A stretch of DNA of 64,000 nt from positions 60,276 through 124,275 of the forward strand of contig JAMCPD010000003.1 of the NCBI GenBank assembly GCA_023379935.1. The letters are read 5' to 3'. Shown here in pieces: positions 46,097 to 53,993 of this stretch. A program made the position numbers and the translations under genes. The notes beneath the pieces are model-generated. The model did not search any database, was not told where the DNA came from, and saw only the letters and a program-made list of their open reading frames with translations. Source of the stretch: Actinomycetota bacterium. GTDB taxonomy: Bacteria; Actinomycetota; Acidimicrobiia; Acidimicrobiales; JAMCPD01. Positions within the stretch are counted from its first letter, which is position 1, and the number at the start of each line of letters is the position of its first letter.

Positions 46097-46771
46097 ATGA
46101 GGTTTCGTCATACAACCCCAGATACAATAGTTAATAGTTTTCACCAACTTTACTATCAAACGCCTGAAAAAACTTGGGACAATACTTACTGGCTGGGTGT
46201 ACCTGCAGAAAAATGTCCACTTGACTTGTGGATATACCAAGAGATAATCTATGAGACAAAGCCGGATCTTATAGTAGAAACAGGTACACGTTTTGGGGGA
46301 TCTGCTTTATTTTTAGCCTCAATATGTGATCTGGTTGGTAAGGGCAAAGTCGTGACTATAGACATAACCGACGAACACCCACAGCCTAGCCATAAACGAA
46401 TTACCTATCTAAAAGGATCCTCCGTGTCGTCTGATATCATCAACAAGGTAGGTTTATTGGTTAAAGATGAACTATCGGTTATGGTAATACTTGATTCAGA
46501 CCATAGCGCTAAGCATGTTTTGGAAGAGTTACAACTTTACTCACCCTTTGTAACAGTTGGAGGATATTTGATACTGGAAGATACCAATATAAACGGACAC
46601 CCGGTGGCAGCAGACTTTGGGCCTGGACCTATGGAGGCGTTGGATGAATTCTTGTCTCAGGGGGATGACTTTTTGGTAGATACCGATAAGGAAAAGTTTT
46701 TTATGACATTCAACCCAAGAGGCTTTCTAAAGCGGATCAAACCATCAGTCACCGATATGAATGTAGACTGA
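46097..46771 (+). CDS. CmcI/rhamnosyl O-methyltransferase-family protein
   Basis: A 224-aa Rossmann methyltransferase. WIYQEIIYETKPDLIVETGTRFGGSALFLASICDL is the SAM-binding loop of the CmcI family, followed by GKVVTIDI and VILDSDHSAKHVLEELQLYSPFVTVGGYLILEDTNING with the metal-binding DSDH and EDTN. Family members O-methylate sugars of glycolipids or act in cephamycin synthesis. Given the neighbouring carbohydrate deacetylase, sugar modification is the more likely role (inference). Confidence 0.87.
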   Translation: MRFRHTTPDTIVNSFHQLYYQTPEKTWDNTYWLGVPAEKCPLDLWIYQEIIYETKPDLIVETGTRFGGSALFLASICDLVGKGKVVTIDITDEHPQPSHKRITYLKGSSVSSDIINKVGLLVKDELSVMVILDSDHSAKHVLEELQLYSPFVTVGGYLILEDTNINGHPVAADFGPGPMEALDEFLSQGDDFLVDTDKEKFFMTFNPRGFLKRIKPSVTDMNVD

Positions 46772-46780
46772 ATACAGGTT

Positions 46781-46856
46781 GCCCTCGTAGCTCAACGGAC
46801 AGAGCGGTTGCCTTCTAAGCAATAGGTTGCAGGTTCGAGTCCTGCCGGGGGCGCCA
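46781..46856 (+). tRNA. tRNA-Arg (anticodon TCT), CCA encoded
   Basis: Acceptor gccctcg/cgggggc, D-arm gctc...gagc, anticodon stem gttgc/gcaat with loop CTTCTAA (TCT; one wobble pair in the stem), T-arm gcagg TTCGAGT cctgc, discriminator G, genomic CCA. Downstream of its 3' end begins an IS- and TA-rich patch, as expected at a tRNA integration hot spot. Confidence 0.95.
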
Positions 46857-47038
46857 GATAAGTGGCTCTTCGGATATAAGAACGGTTCAGTACTTCATAC
46901 GACATATATAAAGGTAGCTTTAGCCCGAGCTTACTCTCACGCGGGTAGCTGATCCGTAACCATTCACGCACTCGACGGTCCGACTCATTGGGTCAGGCGG
47001 ATGATCGCGAAGCGGGGAGTTCGGTATCGATGGTGGGA

Positions 47039-47428
47039 TCAGATGCGCATCGGTGTCGCTGTTTTCCAGGGTGCACAAGCGAACAGAGCAGTCAAGACAG
47101 CCATCGCGTCGACGATGTGTTTGGCAGCCTCGAGATGTAGAAGCGTTCCCTGGCTAGGCGTTTCGTGCCTTCGGCTGTCCGGAACGACCCAGAAATCTTC
47201 TGCGGAGTTGGCCATCTGCAGATCAGACTCGGCTTGGTTGTTGGAGAATGGAACACGGAGGTCATTCGCAAACAGCGTGACCTCTGGCAACAGGTCGCGT
47301 AGCGCCAAGACATAGCCAGTCATAGAGGTTGCACAAGCATATGAGAAAGGACCTACACTAGGATACTCATTCAACCAACCCAAAAGTAAATACAAGTGGG
47401 TCAACTTTAGTTTGCTGAAGTGGGTCAA
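47039..47428 (-). pseudogene. IS66-family transposase remnant with frameshift
   Basis: One frame gives VTLFANDLRVPFSNNQAESD followed by LQM, the DDE-domain stretch of IS66 TnpC (VPFDNNQAERDLRM). The continuation, QKISGSFRTAEGTKRLARER then FYIS, is in another frame (ORF 47092-47313), so a frameshift sits near the catgg/ccaac boundary around 47215. The N-terminal two thirds and the accessory ORFs are absent. Confidence 0.8.
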
Positions 47429-47441
47429 AATTAGGTTGCTG
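47394..47441 (+). repeat. 24-bp tandem repeat resembling IS21-type end
   Basis: aagtgggtcaactttagttt + gctg (47394-47417) and aagtgggtcaaaattaggtt + gctg (47418-47441). Multiple short direct repeats with GTGGGTCAA are typical of IS21-family termini. No istA/istB is present, so this is a solo end or relic. Confidence 0.7.
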
Positions 47442-47719
47442 CTAACAGGAACTCTTTACCACCTATTCCAGTAACTCTTTACCAGTCCGCTCAATGCATA
47501 ATATCACCTTCGTTTACGGTTGTCAAGAATGTATTTAGCCGTTGGATTGATGGGAACCAGACATGTACTTTGCCGACACGTCTTGTAAAGTGATTCCGAA
47601 GAGCTCTTGTGAGCCGTGGGGTGTTATCTGGCCAAATTAACCTGCTGGCGGACAGGTCTATCGCACCCATTCTCGCCCACGAGAGTTACCGCTCAAATGT
47701 TACTGAGCATTATAGCCAC
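47442..47719. other. Accessory DNA without gene, island-edge repeat
   Basis: Contains the second copy (about 47468-47556) of the sequence found near 37207-37295, with conserved core cataatatcaccttcg. The remaining DNA shows no coding frame I can support. Confidence 0.45.
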
Positions 47720-48148
47720 TTATCTCAGCGGATTGATCCAGGTAACCCTATCAGCGAAGAGTGCAAAGTCGCTGTCAGCCGAGACAATCGGTAACCCGTG
47801 CTCTATCGCAATCGCAGCCAAATGGGCATCGGCAATCAAATTACCTGATAATTTGAAACCTGTAACCAACCCGCCAAATACTTCTATGTGTCGATCGGTC
47901 GGGACTGGATGCCATACTAGATCAGCTGCCGCCCAGGCGTATACGTAATCCAAGGCATTATCCGGACTCAACGGATTGCGCATTGCTCGCGGATTGGTGA
48001 CAATCCGGACGAACCCTGCTAATGATTCCCAGGGCATGCCTATCCGCGTTGATCCGTTCAGCGCTGACTCGAGCCATGTACGCACCGTGCTGTGCTCGGA
48101 AGACATCTCATCGACGGCATATATCAGAATATTGGTATCAATGAGCAT
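47720..48148 (-). CDS. vapC: PIN-domain toxin VapC
   Basis: A 142-aa PIN ribonuclease. MLIDTNILIYAVDE (Asp 4), PWESLAGFVRIVTNP (central Glu), NLIADAHLAAIAIEHG (Asp) and VSADSDFALF (terminal acidic pair) form the catalytic set, all intact. The ATG overlaps the antitoxin stop. Located beside tRNA-Arg among IS remnants. Confidence 0.92.
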   Translation of the reverse strand: MLIDTNILIYAVDEMSSEHSTVRTWLESALNGSTRIGMPWESLAGFVRIVTNPRAMRNPLSPDNALDYVYAWAAADLVWHPVPTDRHIEVFGGLVTGFKLSGNLIADAHLAAIAIEHGLPIVSADSDFALFADRVTWINPLR

Positions 48149-48378
48149 CAGCGACGCGTGGATCCTTCAAGGAGATCAAGTACCTCTGCAGTATTACGGA
48201 TGTCGATCAGTGCACCAAGAGGGGCTGTCCGCTGTTTGAACGGATGGCGGGAACTCTCCGCCACGCAGGCTCGGCGAATAAGGTCGTTCACCGCCTTGGA
48301 AACTCCTATGCCCTTGTCACGGCGGAGTTTGTCAATTATCGCCGCATTGTCACTGTCGAAAGTCACTGTGGTTCTCAT
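48148..48378 (-). CDS. vapB: Ribbon-helix-helix antitoxin VapB
   Basis: A 76-aa antitoxin. MRTTVTFDSDNAAIIDKLRRDKGIGVSKAVNDLIRRAC is a clear ribbon-helix-helix DNA-binding domain. The acidic, flexible tail binds the toxin. The track's extra 16 residues are rejected: the ATG at 48378 lies right after the promoter palindrome and gives the canonical MRTTVTF start. Confidence 0.9.
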   Translation of the reverse strand: MRTTVTFDSDNAAIIDKLRRDKGIGVSKAVNDLIRRACVAESSRHPFKQRTAPLGALIDIRNTAEVLDLLEGSTRR

Positions 48379-48383
48379 GATCT

Positions 48384-48409
48384 CATTATAGCATATGTAT
48401 GCTGTAATG
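48384..48409. promoter_or_regulatory. vapBC operator/promoter palindrome
   Basis: A 26-bp inverted repeat cattatagcata-tg-tatgctgtaatg with a single mismatch in 12-bp arms, five bases upstream of the vapB ATG. On the minus strand it contains TATAAT, so repressor binding would block the -10 box directly. Confidence 0.7.
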
Positions 48410-49156
48410 TAAACACTATGATGCAATCATCAGTACCACAGAGAGGACATCCTGCTGGATGTAGCTCTGCTGCCGGAAAGGGTGCTGCCCTGGCCACTTA
48501 CCGCACCTGCATGAATCAGCGACGCGCATATCCACCGAGAACCGTGGCGGCGCGGTATCTGACCACGCAACCCGGTGGATGGCGTGTGGTAAAAGAGCTC
48601 TTAACTTGTGGTCAGTATCGAAATCAGGTAATATCGAAGCAGGTCAAGCCCAATTGTGAAGACCTCGCAATTGTGATGTCGCGAGACATACGCTAGGCGT
48701 CAAAGTGGTTCTACGCACATGCATGAGAAATTGAATGAGTGTTATTTGTCAGGTATTGCGAGGAAGTATGTTTCAAGGCTTGGTTTTGGACAAGGTAGGA
48801 TATAAGAAATCATTCTTGGGAAATATGAGAAATATTCCGATTGCGTGAATTATTGAAGCTGTGACTCAAGTGTTAAGCGATGGTAATAGTTGAAAGTAGA
48901 TCCCAGTTTGGTTTGCCAGCATATAAAAGTGACCTAATTCTGTAGTGTTTGAAGCTTCTAAAGCCAAATGAAACTCGTTTTATACGTTTAATTGTCAATG
49001 GCCGTGCAGTTTTGCATGTCCGCCACCGTGCAATTTTTTGACCGCATGTATGCAGTTTTGCATGTCCGTTAACAATCTGGACACAAAGTGCAGAGGCAAT
49101 CTTGGGGTAGGTCAAGAACGGTGGTGCTCACTAAATGCAACCACCAATCAAAAATG
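48410..49156. other. Long gap without gene between vapB and ybjQ
   Basis: Several frames are open but none shows a domain or ribosome site (48244-48696 and 48873-49115 are rejected). It holds IS21-like end repeats at 49005-49068. Confidence 0.5.
49005..49068 (+). repeat. Direct repeats resembling an IS21-family terminus
   Basis: tgcagttttgcatgtccg occurs exactly at 49005-49022 and 49051-49068, with a related gtgcaattttttgacc between them. This multi-repeat arrangement matches IS21-type ends; no transposase gene is next to it. Confidence 0.6.
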
Positions 49157-49477
49157 TTACAATTTACGGACCTTTACCGCCGTGCCGTAAGCACATATCT
49201 CAGTCCAATTCCCACCCATCTCGGAAGTATCGAAGCGCATAGCCAGGACTGCATCGGCGCCCCTGGCTTGGGCTTCCATGACCATCCTCCCAATCACCTC
49301 TTCACGGCTGGCGACTAAATTCTTGGTCATTCCTTTGAGCTCTCCACCGAACATGGATTTAAGTCCGGATCCAAACTGCGAGCCGACATTCCTGCTTCGT
49401 ACAGTTAAACCGAACACCTCTCCCAGCACTTCAGTAACCGCATATCCGGGAAGATCATTCATAGTGGAAATAATCAT
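49157..49477 (-). CDS. YbjQ/UPF0145 family protein
   Basis: A 106-aa member of the YbjQ family (UPF0145), a small pentameric fold of unknown function, sometimes called putative heavy-metal-binding. Characteristic strings are MIISTMNDLPGYAVTEVLGEVFGLTVRSRN, EEVIGRMVMEAQARGADAVLAMRFDTSEM and the final CAYGTAVKV. Complete, with an aaggaga SD upstream. Confidence 0.92.
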   Translation of the reverse strand: MIISTMNDLPGYAVTEVLGEVFGLTVRSRNVGSQFGSGLKSMFGGELKGMTKNLVASREEVIGRMVMEAQARGADAVLAMRFDTSEMGGNWTEICAYGTAVKVRKL

Positions 49478-49521
49478 ACATTCTCCTTCATTTTTTAAGT
49501 CATTCCTCCATGATCAATTAA

Positions 49522-49821
49522 TTATCGATACTCAAAAGAAGCTAACGCTACCTGTTGGACCTGATAGTTAGCGTCCTCGGTCAATAAAGTTACAATAGGT
49601 TCTGGCGTAAAGGTGGACGTACCTAGGGCTAGTTTGACATCCAGACTGCCATAACGCGCCAAATAAAAGTAAGCGCTCATAGTAATGTGACCGTCAGGAT
49701 TAAATATCAAATCAACTAGCTCCACATCGGACATTTTGTTCAACTGTCCTGTAGTGGACTGAGTAGCGCTATCCGAATCGACTAACTCTGCATCGGACAT
49801 TTTGCGTAAGTGCTTATCCAT
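49522..49821 (-). CDS. Hypothetical protein with HEAT-like tail
   Basis: A 99-aa protein. The N-terminal half carries an internal duplication (LRKMSDAELVDSDS / LNKMSDVELVDLIF). The C-terminal half (SAYFYLARYGSLDVKLALGTSTFTPEPIVTLLTEDANYQVQQVAL) resembles leucine-rich or HEAT-like helical repeats of the 'variant LRR' kind. Function unknown. Confidence 0.55.
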   Translation of the reverse strand: MDKHLRKMSDAELVDSDSATQSTTGQLNKMSDVELVDLIFNPDGHITMSAYFYLARYGSLDVKLALGTSTFTPEPIVTLLTEDANYQVQQVALASFEYR

Positions 49822-49888
49822 TTTATCCTTGTCATGTCGTACTGTGAACTGTTTCTTATAACGTTACCATATTGTTGGCTATAAATAC

Positions 49889-49904
49889 AGTATGCTATCA
49901 TACT
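49889..49904. promoter_or_regulatory. Palindrome upstream of Phd-RelE fusion, probable operator
   Basis: Perfect inverted repeat agtatg-ctat-catact ending four bases before the ATG at 49909, in the same position as the operator of the Phd/PIN module. Confidence 0.55.
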
Positions 49905-49908
49905 TGCT

Positions 49909-50487
49909 ATGGAGGTTACACCGTTACCAACCACCCAAGAAGAGCTATACGAATTATTGAAAAGTACGACAGTTGGCGGCAAGCGGTTTGTTATCAATAT
50001 TAATGAAGGAGGGCAAATCCGATCAGTCGTTCTGATAGATGCCAAAGAGTTGTCTTCTATTGAAGAGACTTTATCGCTGATGGAAGACGCAGATGAGATC
50101 AAACGAATCAAGAATGGAGATTTAGCGGTTCACACCGGAGATTTCCTAAGTGAAAATGAGATTATTGAAGAGTTTCAAAAACTTGGACATCCAACAAATA
50201 TACAGAGAAGTTATGCTCAATGGCATTTAGTCATTGCCAGGCAAGTAAGAAATACGGTTTTTTCCTTTAATTTCACTGAGATACAAGATCTATTAAAGTT
50301 TTTGTTTAATGATTTGCTTAGCCAACACGAAAAACTCGGCTCCAGGCTATTGGCGGATCTATCCGGACTCGCGACAGTTCGTCATGGAGAGTTTCGTATT
50401 ATCTATCGCCTTGACAATACACAAAAGGTCCTTAGGGTAATAGAGGTTCAAAAAAATCCCGATTATCAATATGTTGAGCCGCGTTGA
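49909..50487 (+). CDS. Single-chain Phd/YefM antitoxin-RelE toxin fusion
   Basis: A 192-aa protein with two halves. Residues 1-75 resemble a Phd/YefM-type antitoxin core (VININEGGQIRSVVLIDAKELSSIEETLSLMEDADEIKRI, compare YefM VVLIS..EYESLEET..LL). Residues 105-190 read as a RelE/ParE toxin: WHLVIARQVRN, LLKFLFNDLLSQHEKLGSRLLADLSGL, VRHGEFRIIYRLDNTQKVLRVIEVQKNPDYQY. The RxGxxRIxYxxD strand and its Arg are present. In ordinary TA operons these are separate genes. No internal stop or restart is seen. The palindrome just upstream suggests autoregulation is kept. The linker (GDFLSENEIIEEFQKLGHP) may act as the neutralising element. Confidence 0.8.
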   Translation: MEVTPLPTTQEELYELLKSTTVGGKRFVININEGGQIRSVVLIDAKELSSIEETLSLMEDADEIKRIKNGDLAVHTGDFLSENEIIEEFQKLGHPTNIQRSYAQWHLVIARQVRNTVFSFNFTEIQDLLKFLFNDLLSQHEKLGSRLLADLSGLATVRHGEFRIIYRLDNTQKVLRVIEVQKNPDYQYVEPR

Positions 50488-50495
50488 GCCTGCAA

Positions 50496-51416
50496 TCACC
50501 GTGAAGGATGGCAAAGATACAGCCCACTTGGCAACACGTTTGGTCGGTGAACAGCATCCTGAAGTACTTCCACCACGGTGCGTGTCGCTGCTGACGGCAG
50601 TTCCCGTTTTTGATACACAATACCCACCACCCGCCTGGGTAGCATATTAACCTTTATCAACCTCCAACGGTCACTTATGATAGGCGGAAGACCGGTTATG
50701 GGTAGTATGGCAGGCCCATACCCCGCAAATGCCAGTGAAGCTATTAACCTTACCCCATCAACCTCCAATTTCGGATGCAACTTTACACCGGTTTGTTTGC
50801 TCGCTTGGTCTATTTCATGTCTGTAGCCTGTATTTCTCAGGGGAAGCAAGAGTGGCAGGTCGGATAACTCCGACAACTCCACCGATTCTCTATTTGACAA
50901 AGGGTTATCTACCGGTATTGCCAAACATAGGTCTTCTTCAAAAAATTCTACAGTGGTTAGCTCTTTGTTTGAAATTGGAAGGTCTAATATGGCAAAATCC
51001 ACTTGACCAACAAGCAGGTAAGACTCTAAGACAGTGGATGTCCCTTCTATAATGACCAGTTTAATTTTAGGATAATATTTGTTTATTGTTTCCATCAATT
51101 CCGGAACTACCCATCGTGCTGTAGTGCCGATTATTCCTACTTTGACCGTTCCGCTTACCTCTTTGGTAAAGGCTGCCAGGTCTGAATGCAACGCATCAAT
51201 TTCATTCATAATCCGTTGCGCCCTGGCGGCTACTATCTCCCCCTCTTGAGTGAGGGCAATCAAGTCTCTATTAATTAAAGTAACGCCAAGCTCACGTTCC
51301 AATTTTGCAATATGACTTGAAATATTGGATTGTACGGTACCTAAAACATCCGCGGCAGATGTAAAGCCACCATGATCGACAATAGTAAGTAGTATTTTTA
51401 ACTGTTTTAACTCCAC
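50496..51416 (-). CDS. LysR-family transcriptional regulator
   Basis: A 306-aa LTTR. The N-terminal helix-turn-helix MELKQLKILLTIVDHGGFTSAADVLGTVQSNISSHIAKLERELGVTLINRD is canonical, followed by a coil linker and the two-lobed effector domain (KVGIIGTTARWVVPELMETINKYYPKIKLVIIEGTS...). No classical divergent partner: the leader and murT lie on the other side. Effector unknown. Confidence 0.93.
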   Translation of the reverse strand: MELKQLKILLTIVDHGGFTSAADVLGTVQSNISSHIAKLERELGVTLINRDLIALTQEGEIVAARAQRIMNEIDALHSDLAAFTKEVSGTVKVGIIGTTARWVVPELMETINKYYPKIKLVIIEGTSTVLESYLLVGQVDFAILDLPISNKELTTVEFFEEDLCLAIPVDNPLSNRESVELSELSDLPLLLPLRNTGYRHEIDQASKQTGVKLHPKLEVDGVRLIASLAFAGYGPAILPITGLPPIISDRWRLIKVNMLPRRVVGIVYQKRELPSAATRTVVEVLQDAVHRPNVLPSGLYLCHPSR

Positions 51417-51529
51417 TGTTTTAACTCCATTTGATATGCTTATACGACTTTATGTGCATATAGTTGCAGTTTTTAATTTTAAATTTATAACTATCTGTAA
51501 ATAAGATTAGCATTATCTTTATTAGCTGT

Positions 51530-51558
51530 TTGACATATAGCGCCAGTTGATGCATACT
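51530..51558 (+). promoter_or_regulatory. Probable promoter of the terminated leader RNA
   Basis: A perfect -35 TTGACA at 51530-51535 and a -10-like catact (51553-51558, 17-bp spacer) or tactta (19-bp spacer). A start near 51566 would place the first hairpin at the very 5' end of the transcript. Confidence 0.45.
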
Positions 51559-51565
51559 TATTACT

Positions 51566-51654
51566 GTGGACATAAGGAGGTTTCCTACCCCCTCCCTCCC
51601 TATGTCCCGTTATAGGGGCCAGTGCCCTCCCCCCCCTGCTGGCCCCTTTTTTTT
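51566..51654 (+). ncRNA. Candidate small RNA or attenuator leader with two hairpins
   Basis: Two strong hairpins in about 90 nt with no ORF. Hairpin 1 is ggacata (51568-51574) with tatgtcc (51601-51607), enclosing both an aggagg and a C-rich run. Hairpin 2 is ggggccag (51615-51622) with ctggcccc (51639-51646), followed by eight T's. It lies between divergent lysR and murT on the murT strand. Either a free sRNA with C-rich loops or a premature-termination leader of murT-gatD. Confidence 0.5.
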
Positions 51655-51668
51655 GGCCCCTTTTTTTT
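51615..51668 (+). terminator. Strong intrinsic terminator with repeated GGCCCC-T8
   Basis: An 8-bp perfect stem (ggggccag/ctggcccc) with a C-rich loop and a T8 tract. The block ggcccctttttttt then occurs a second time (51655-51668), giving a double U-tract. It lies about 65 bases before the murT start. Confidence 0.8.
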
Positions 51669-51732
51669 GGCCTGTTCTTTTTAAAGTTTCTCTTCGTAAA
51701 ACTTCTCTTTTCGTAAAGACTTAGAGTAGTTT

Positions 51733-53139
51733 TTGCTTGTGAGAATGTTGAACGGCAAGCGTATGAGACTGTGGCGTATGAAGGTAGCTATCTGGATGGG
51801 ACTTGGGTTCGCTAAAACAACGAAGGCCCTCGGATTGGGACAAGGAGAGCAGCTGGGCGGTCGTGTTTGTCTGTATGTTTATCCGATGGCTATTCATGAT
51901 TTAGCGAAAGGCAAAAAGACGGCTCTCATAAGTGGGACCAACGGTAAAACCACTACAACCTCATTGCTACGTGCTGCTTTAGCTTTACCGGCTATATCAA
52001 ACGAGAACGGATCAGGCCAGATTAACGTAATAAGCAATACCGGTGGAGCAAACTTGCCAAGCGGCATTACGACAGCTCTTTTTTCTGCACACGCCGAAGA
52101 CTCATTCTGTGTTTTTGAGGTGGATGAGAGTTATTTAGGCGAGGTAGCTCGCGCCGTACTGCCAAAAGTCATAGTTTTGTTAAACTTAAGTCGAGATCAG
52201 CTTGATCGTGTCAGTGAGGTAAAAATGCTTGCCGAAAAGTGGAAAACCGCTCTTGAACTGGAATGTTTAGCCAATGTTCACCTGGTTGTGAATGCCGATG
52301 ATCCGATGGTTGTATGGGCCGTAGGTAACCGAGGTGGGGGTGAGCTGGTTACTTGGGTGGGCGGCGGTGCAACCTGGTCGGCTGACGCTACAACTTGTCC
52401 TAACTGCGGTGGATATATCCGAAGAGATACCTCAAACTCCTGGTTTTGCGAATGTGATTTAAAACAACCTGAATATGACTGGTGGCTGGAAGACAACGGC
52501 AGTTTTTGTGTTGAGAAAAACAATAAGGACAAAATACCAATTCTTCTTGATCTGCCGGGTAGTTTCAATCGTTCCAATGCTCTAATGGCGACAGTTGCGG
52601 CAACTTTTTTTGGCATAAAAAAAGAGGATGCATTTGAAGCGATGCGGAATGTAACCGAAGTTGCCGGCAGATATAAAAAAGTCAAGTTTTCCCGTGGCAA
52701 TATTACATTCAGGCTCAGATTGTTGCTTGCAAAAAACCCTGCGGGATGGTGTGAAATATTTGATATTCTCGATCCTTCTTCTCCAGTGGTGGTTATGGCC
52801 ATTAACGCTAAAATTGCAGACGGGCAGGATACTTCCTGGCTTTGGGATGTTCCTTTTGAGATTATTGGAAAACGATATGTTGTTAGCAGTGGCGAGCGGG
52901 GATGGGATTTGGGGGTACGCTTAAAATATGCACAGGTAGAGCACAAAGTAGTAACAGATTTATCAGATGCCTTAAGCCACGCCGTTGATACCGCTATTCA
53001 AAGAACAGAAAGCCGCGGCGGTAAACAGTGCATAAAGATGGACTATGTGGCCAACTATACCGCCTTTCAATCACTGCAAAAAGTTATGTCGTCGGATAAG
53101 TCATATTCAAAAGTACTCCGGAAAGTTCGACCATTATGA
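51733..53139 (+). CDS. murT: Lipid II isoglutaminyl synthase, MurT subunit
   Basis: A 468-aa Mur-ligase-family protein that, with GatD, amidates the D-glutamate of lipid II. The P-loop ALISGTNGKTTTTSLL lies near residue 65, FEVDESYLGEV and LLNLSRDQLDRVSEV follow, and a zinc ribbon CPNCGGYIRRDTSNSWFCEC near 225, diagnostic of MurT, sits in the middle domain. The DUF1727 C-terminal domain ends the protein. Start TTG 51733 or, more likely, ATG 51745. It overlaps gatD by four bases. Confidence 0.93.
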   Translation: MLVRMLNGKRMRLWRMKVAIWMGLGFAKTTKALGLGQGEQLGGRVCLYVYPMAIHDLAKGKKTALISGTNGKTTTTSLLRAALALPAISNENGSGQINVISNTGGANLPSGITTALFSAHAEDSFCVFEVDESYLGEVARAVLPKVIVLLNLSRDQLDRVSEVKMLAEKWKTALELECLANVHLVVNADDPMVVWAVGNRGGGELVTWVGGGATWSADATTCPNCGGYIRRDTSNSWFCECDLKQPEYDWWLEDNGSFCVEKNNKDKIPILLDLPGSFNRSNALMATVAATFFGIKKEDAFEAMRNVTEVAGRYKKVKFSRGNITFRLRLLLAKNPAGWCEIFDILDPSSPVVVMAINAKIADGQDTSWLWDVPFEIIGKRYVVSSGERGWDLGVRLKYAQVEHKVVTDLSDALSHAVDTAIQRTESRGGKQCIKMDYVANYTAFQSLQKVMSSDKSYSKVLRKVRPL

Positions 53140-53846
53140 AGGCTGATATACAGATTGTAAATGTCTATCCTGACCTGTTGGGTACTTATGGTGATCGAGG
53201 AAACAGTATAATTCTGGCTAAGCGCCTGTCATGGAGAGGAGTTAAATCTCAAATTATAGATATATGCTTTGATCAACCTCTCCCCAAAGATGCACAAATC
53301 TACTGTTTGGGTGGCGGTGAGGATGTCGCCCAGGTTTCAGCCGCCAAACAACTGTCCGAATCATCCAACTTCGACTATGCGATAAAACAAGGAGCCGTAC
53401 TGTTGGCGGTGTGTGCCGGATTTCAAATAATAGGAGGCAGCTTTCCAGATCTCAATGGATCTGCTTGCAAGGGGATAGGAATACTGGATGCCAACACATT
53501 CAAGAATTCTTCTAAAAGAAGCTCCCGTGCAGTTGGAGAAGTAGTGGCCGATCCGTCGGCGGGTCTTGGGCTTGCAACCCTGATTGGTTTTGAAAACCAT
53601 TCCGGACTGACCAGGTTGGGTAACAGAACTACCCCCCTTGGTAGCGTACGAAAAGGAGTGGGGAACGGTTATGCAAAGCTTGAGGGTGCCATCGACGGAC
53701 ACGTGGTGGGCACCTACCTGCATGGTCCGGTTTTAGCGCGCAACCCTACCCTGGCTGATATGTTGCTCTCCTGGGTTGTAGACGACCCACTGCCTGAGCT
53801 CGATGACTCTGAGATAGATCAGCTGCGCGCACATATACGTAATTGA
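53136..53846 (+). CDS. gatD: Lipid II isoglutaminyl synthase, GatD glutaminase subunit
   Basis: A 236-aa class I glutamine-amidotransferase-like protein that releases ammonia for MurT. The N-terminus VNVYPDLLGTYGDRGNSIILAKR is typical of GatD. The nucleophile elbow is LLAVCAGFQIIGGSF, and the catalytic His is in GTYLHGPVLARNPTLAD. Complete and coupled to murT. Confidence 0.94.
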   Translation: MKADIQIVNVYPDLLGTYGDRGNSIILAKRLSWRGVKSQIIDICFDQPLPKDAQIYCLGGGEDVAQVSAAKQLSESSNFDYAIKQGAVLLAVCAGFQIIGGSFPDLNGSACKGIGILDANTFKNSSKRSSRAVGEVVADPSAGLGLATLIGFENHSGLTRLGNRTTPLGSVRKGVGNGYAKLEGAIDGHVVGTYLHGPVLARNPTLADMLLSWVVDDPLPELDDSEIDQLRAHIRN

Positions 53847-53854
53847 CCGAGATA

Positions 53855-53904
53855 ATCTCCTTGAAACTCCCCAACTTGAAAGCCGTGGGGGAGGAGATAT
53901 TTTA
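53855..53904 (+). terminator. Hairpin after gatD, possible terminator or IS200/IS605 end relic
   Basis: Nested stems atctcc/ggagat and ctcccc/ggggag around the loop aacttgaaagccgt, followed by attttaa. It works as a weak terminator for murT-gatD. The gaaagccgtggggg string also resembles the subterminal hairpins of IS200/IS605 elements. Confidence 0.5.
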
Positions 53905-53993
53905 ACCGCAAGAATCGACATTGGTCTATCGCGCTAATGCTGGTCGAGAAACTTGTTGACAAAAATACATGGTCTTAGTAGAATGTTCGATCA

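Noticed and set aside
48244-48696. 150-aa plus-strand ORF over vapB and downstream
   Set aside because: Antisense to a clear ribbon-helix-helix antitoxin, low-quality composition, no domain.
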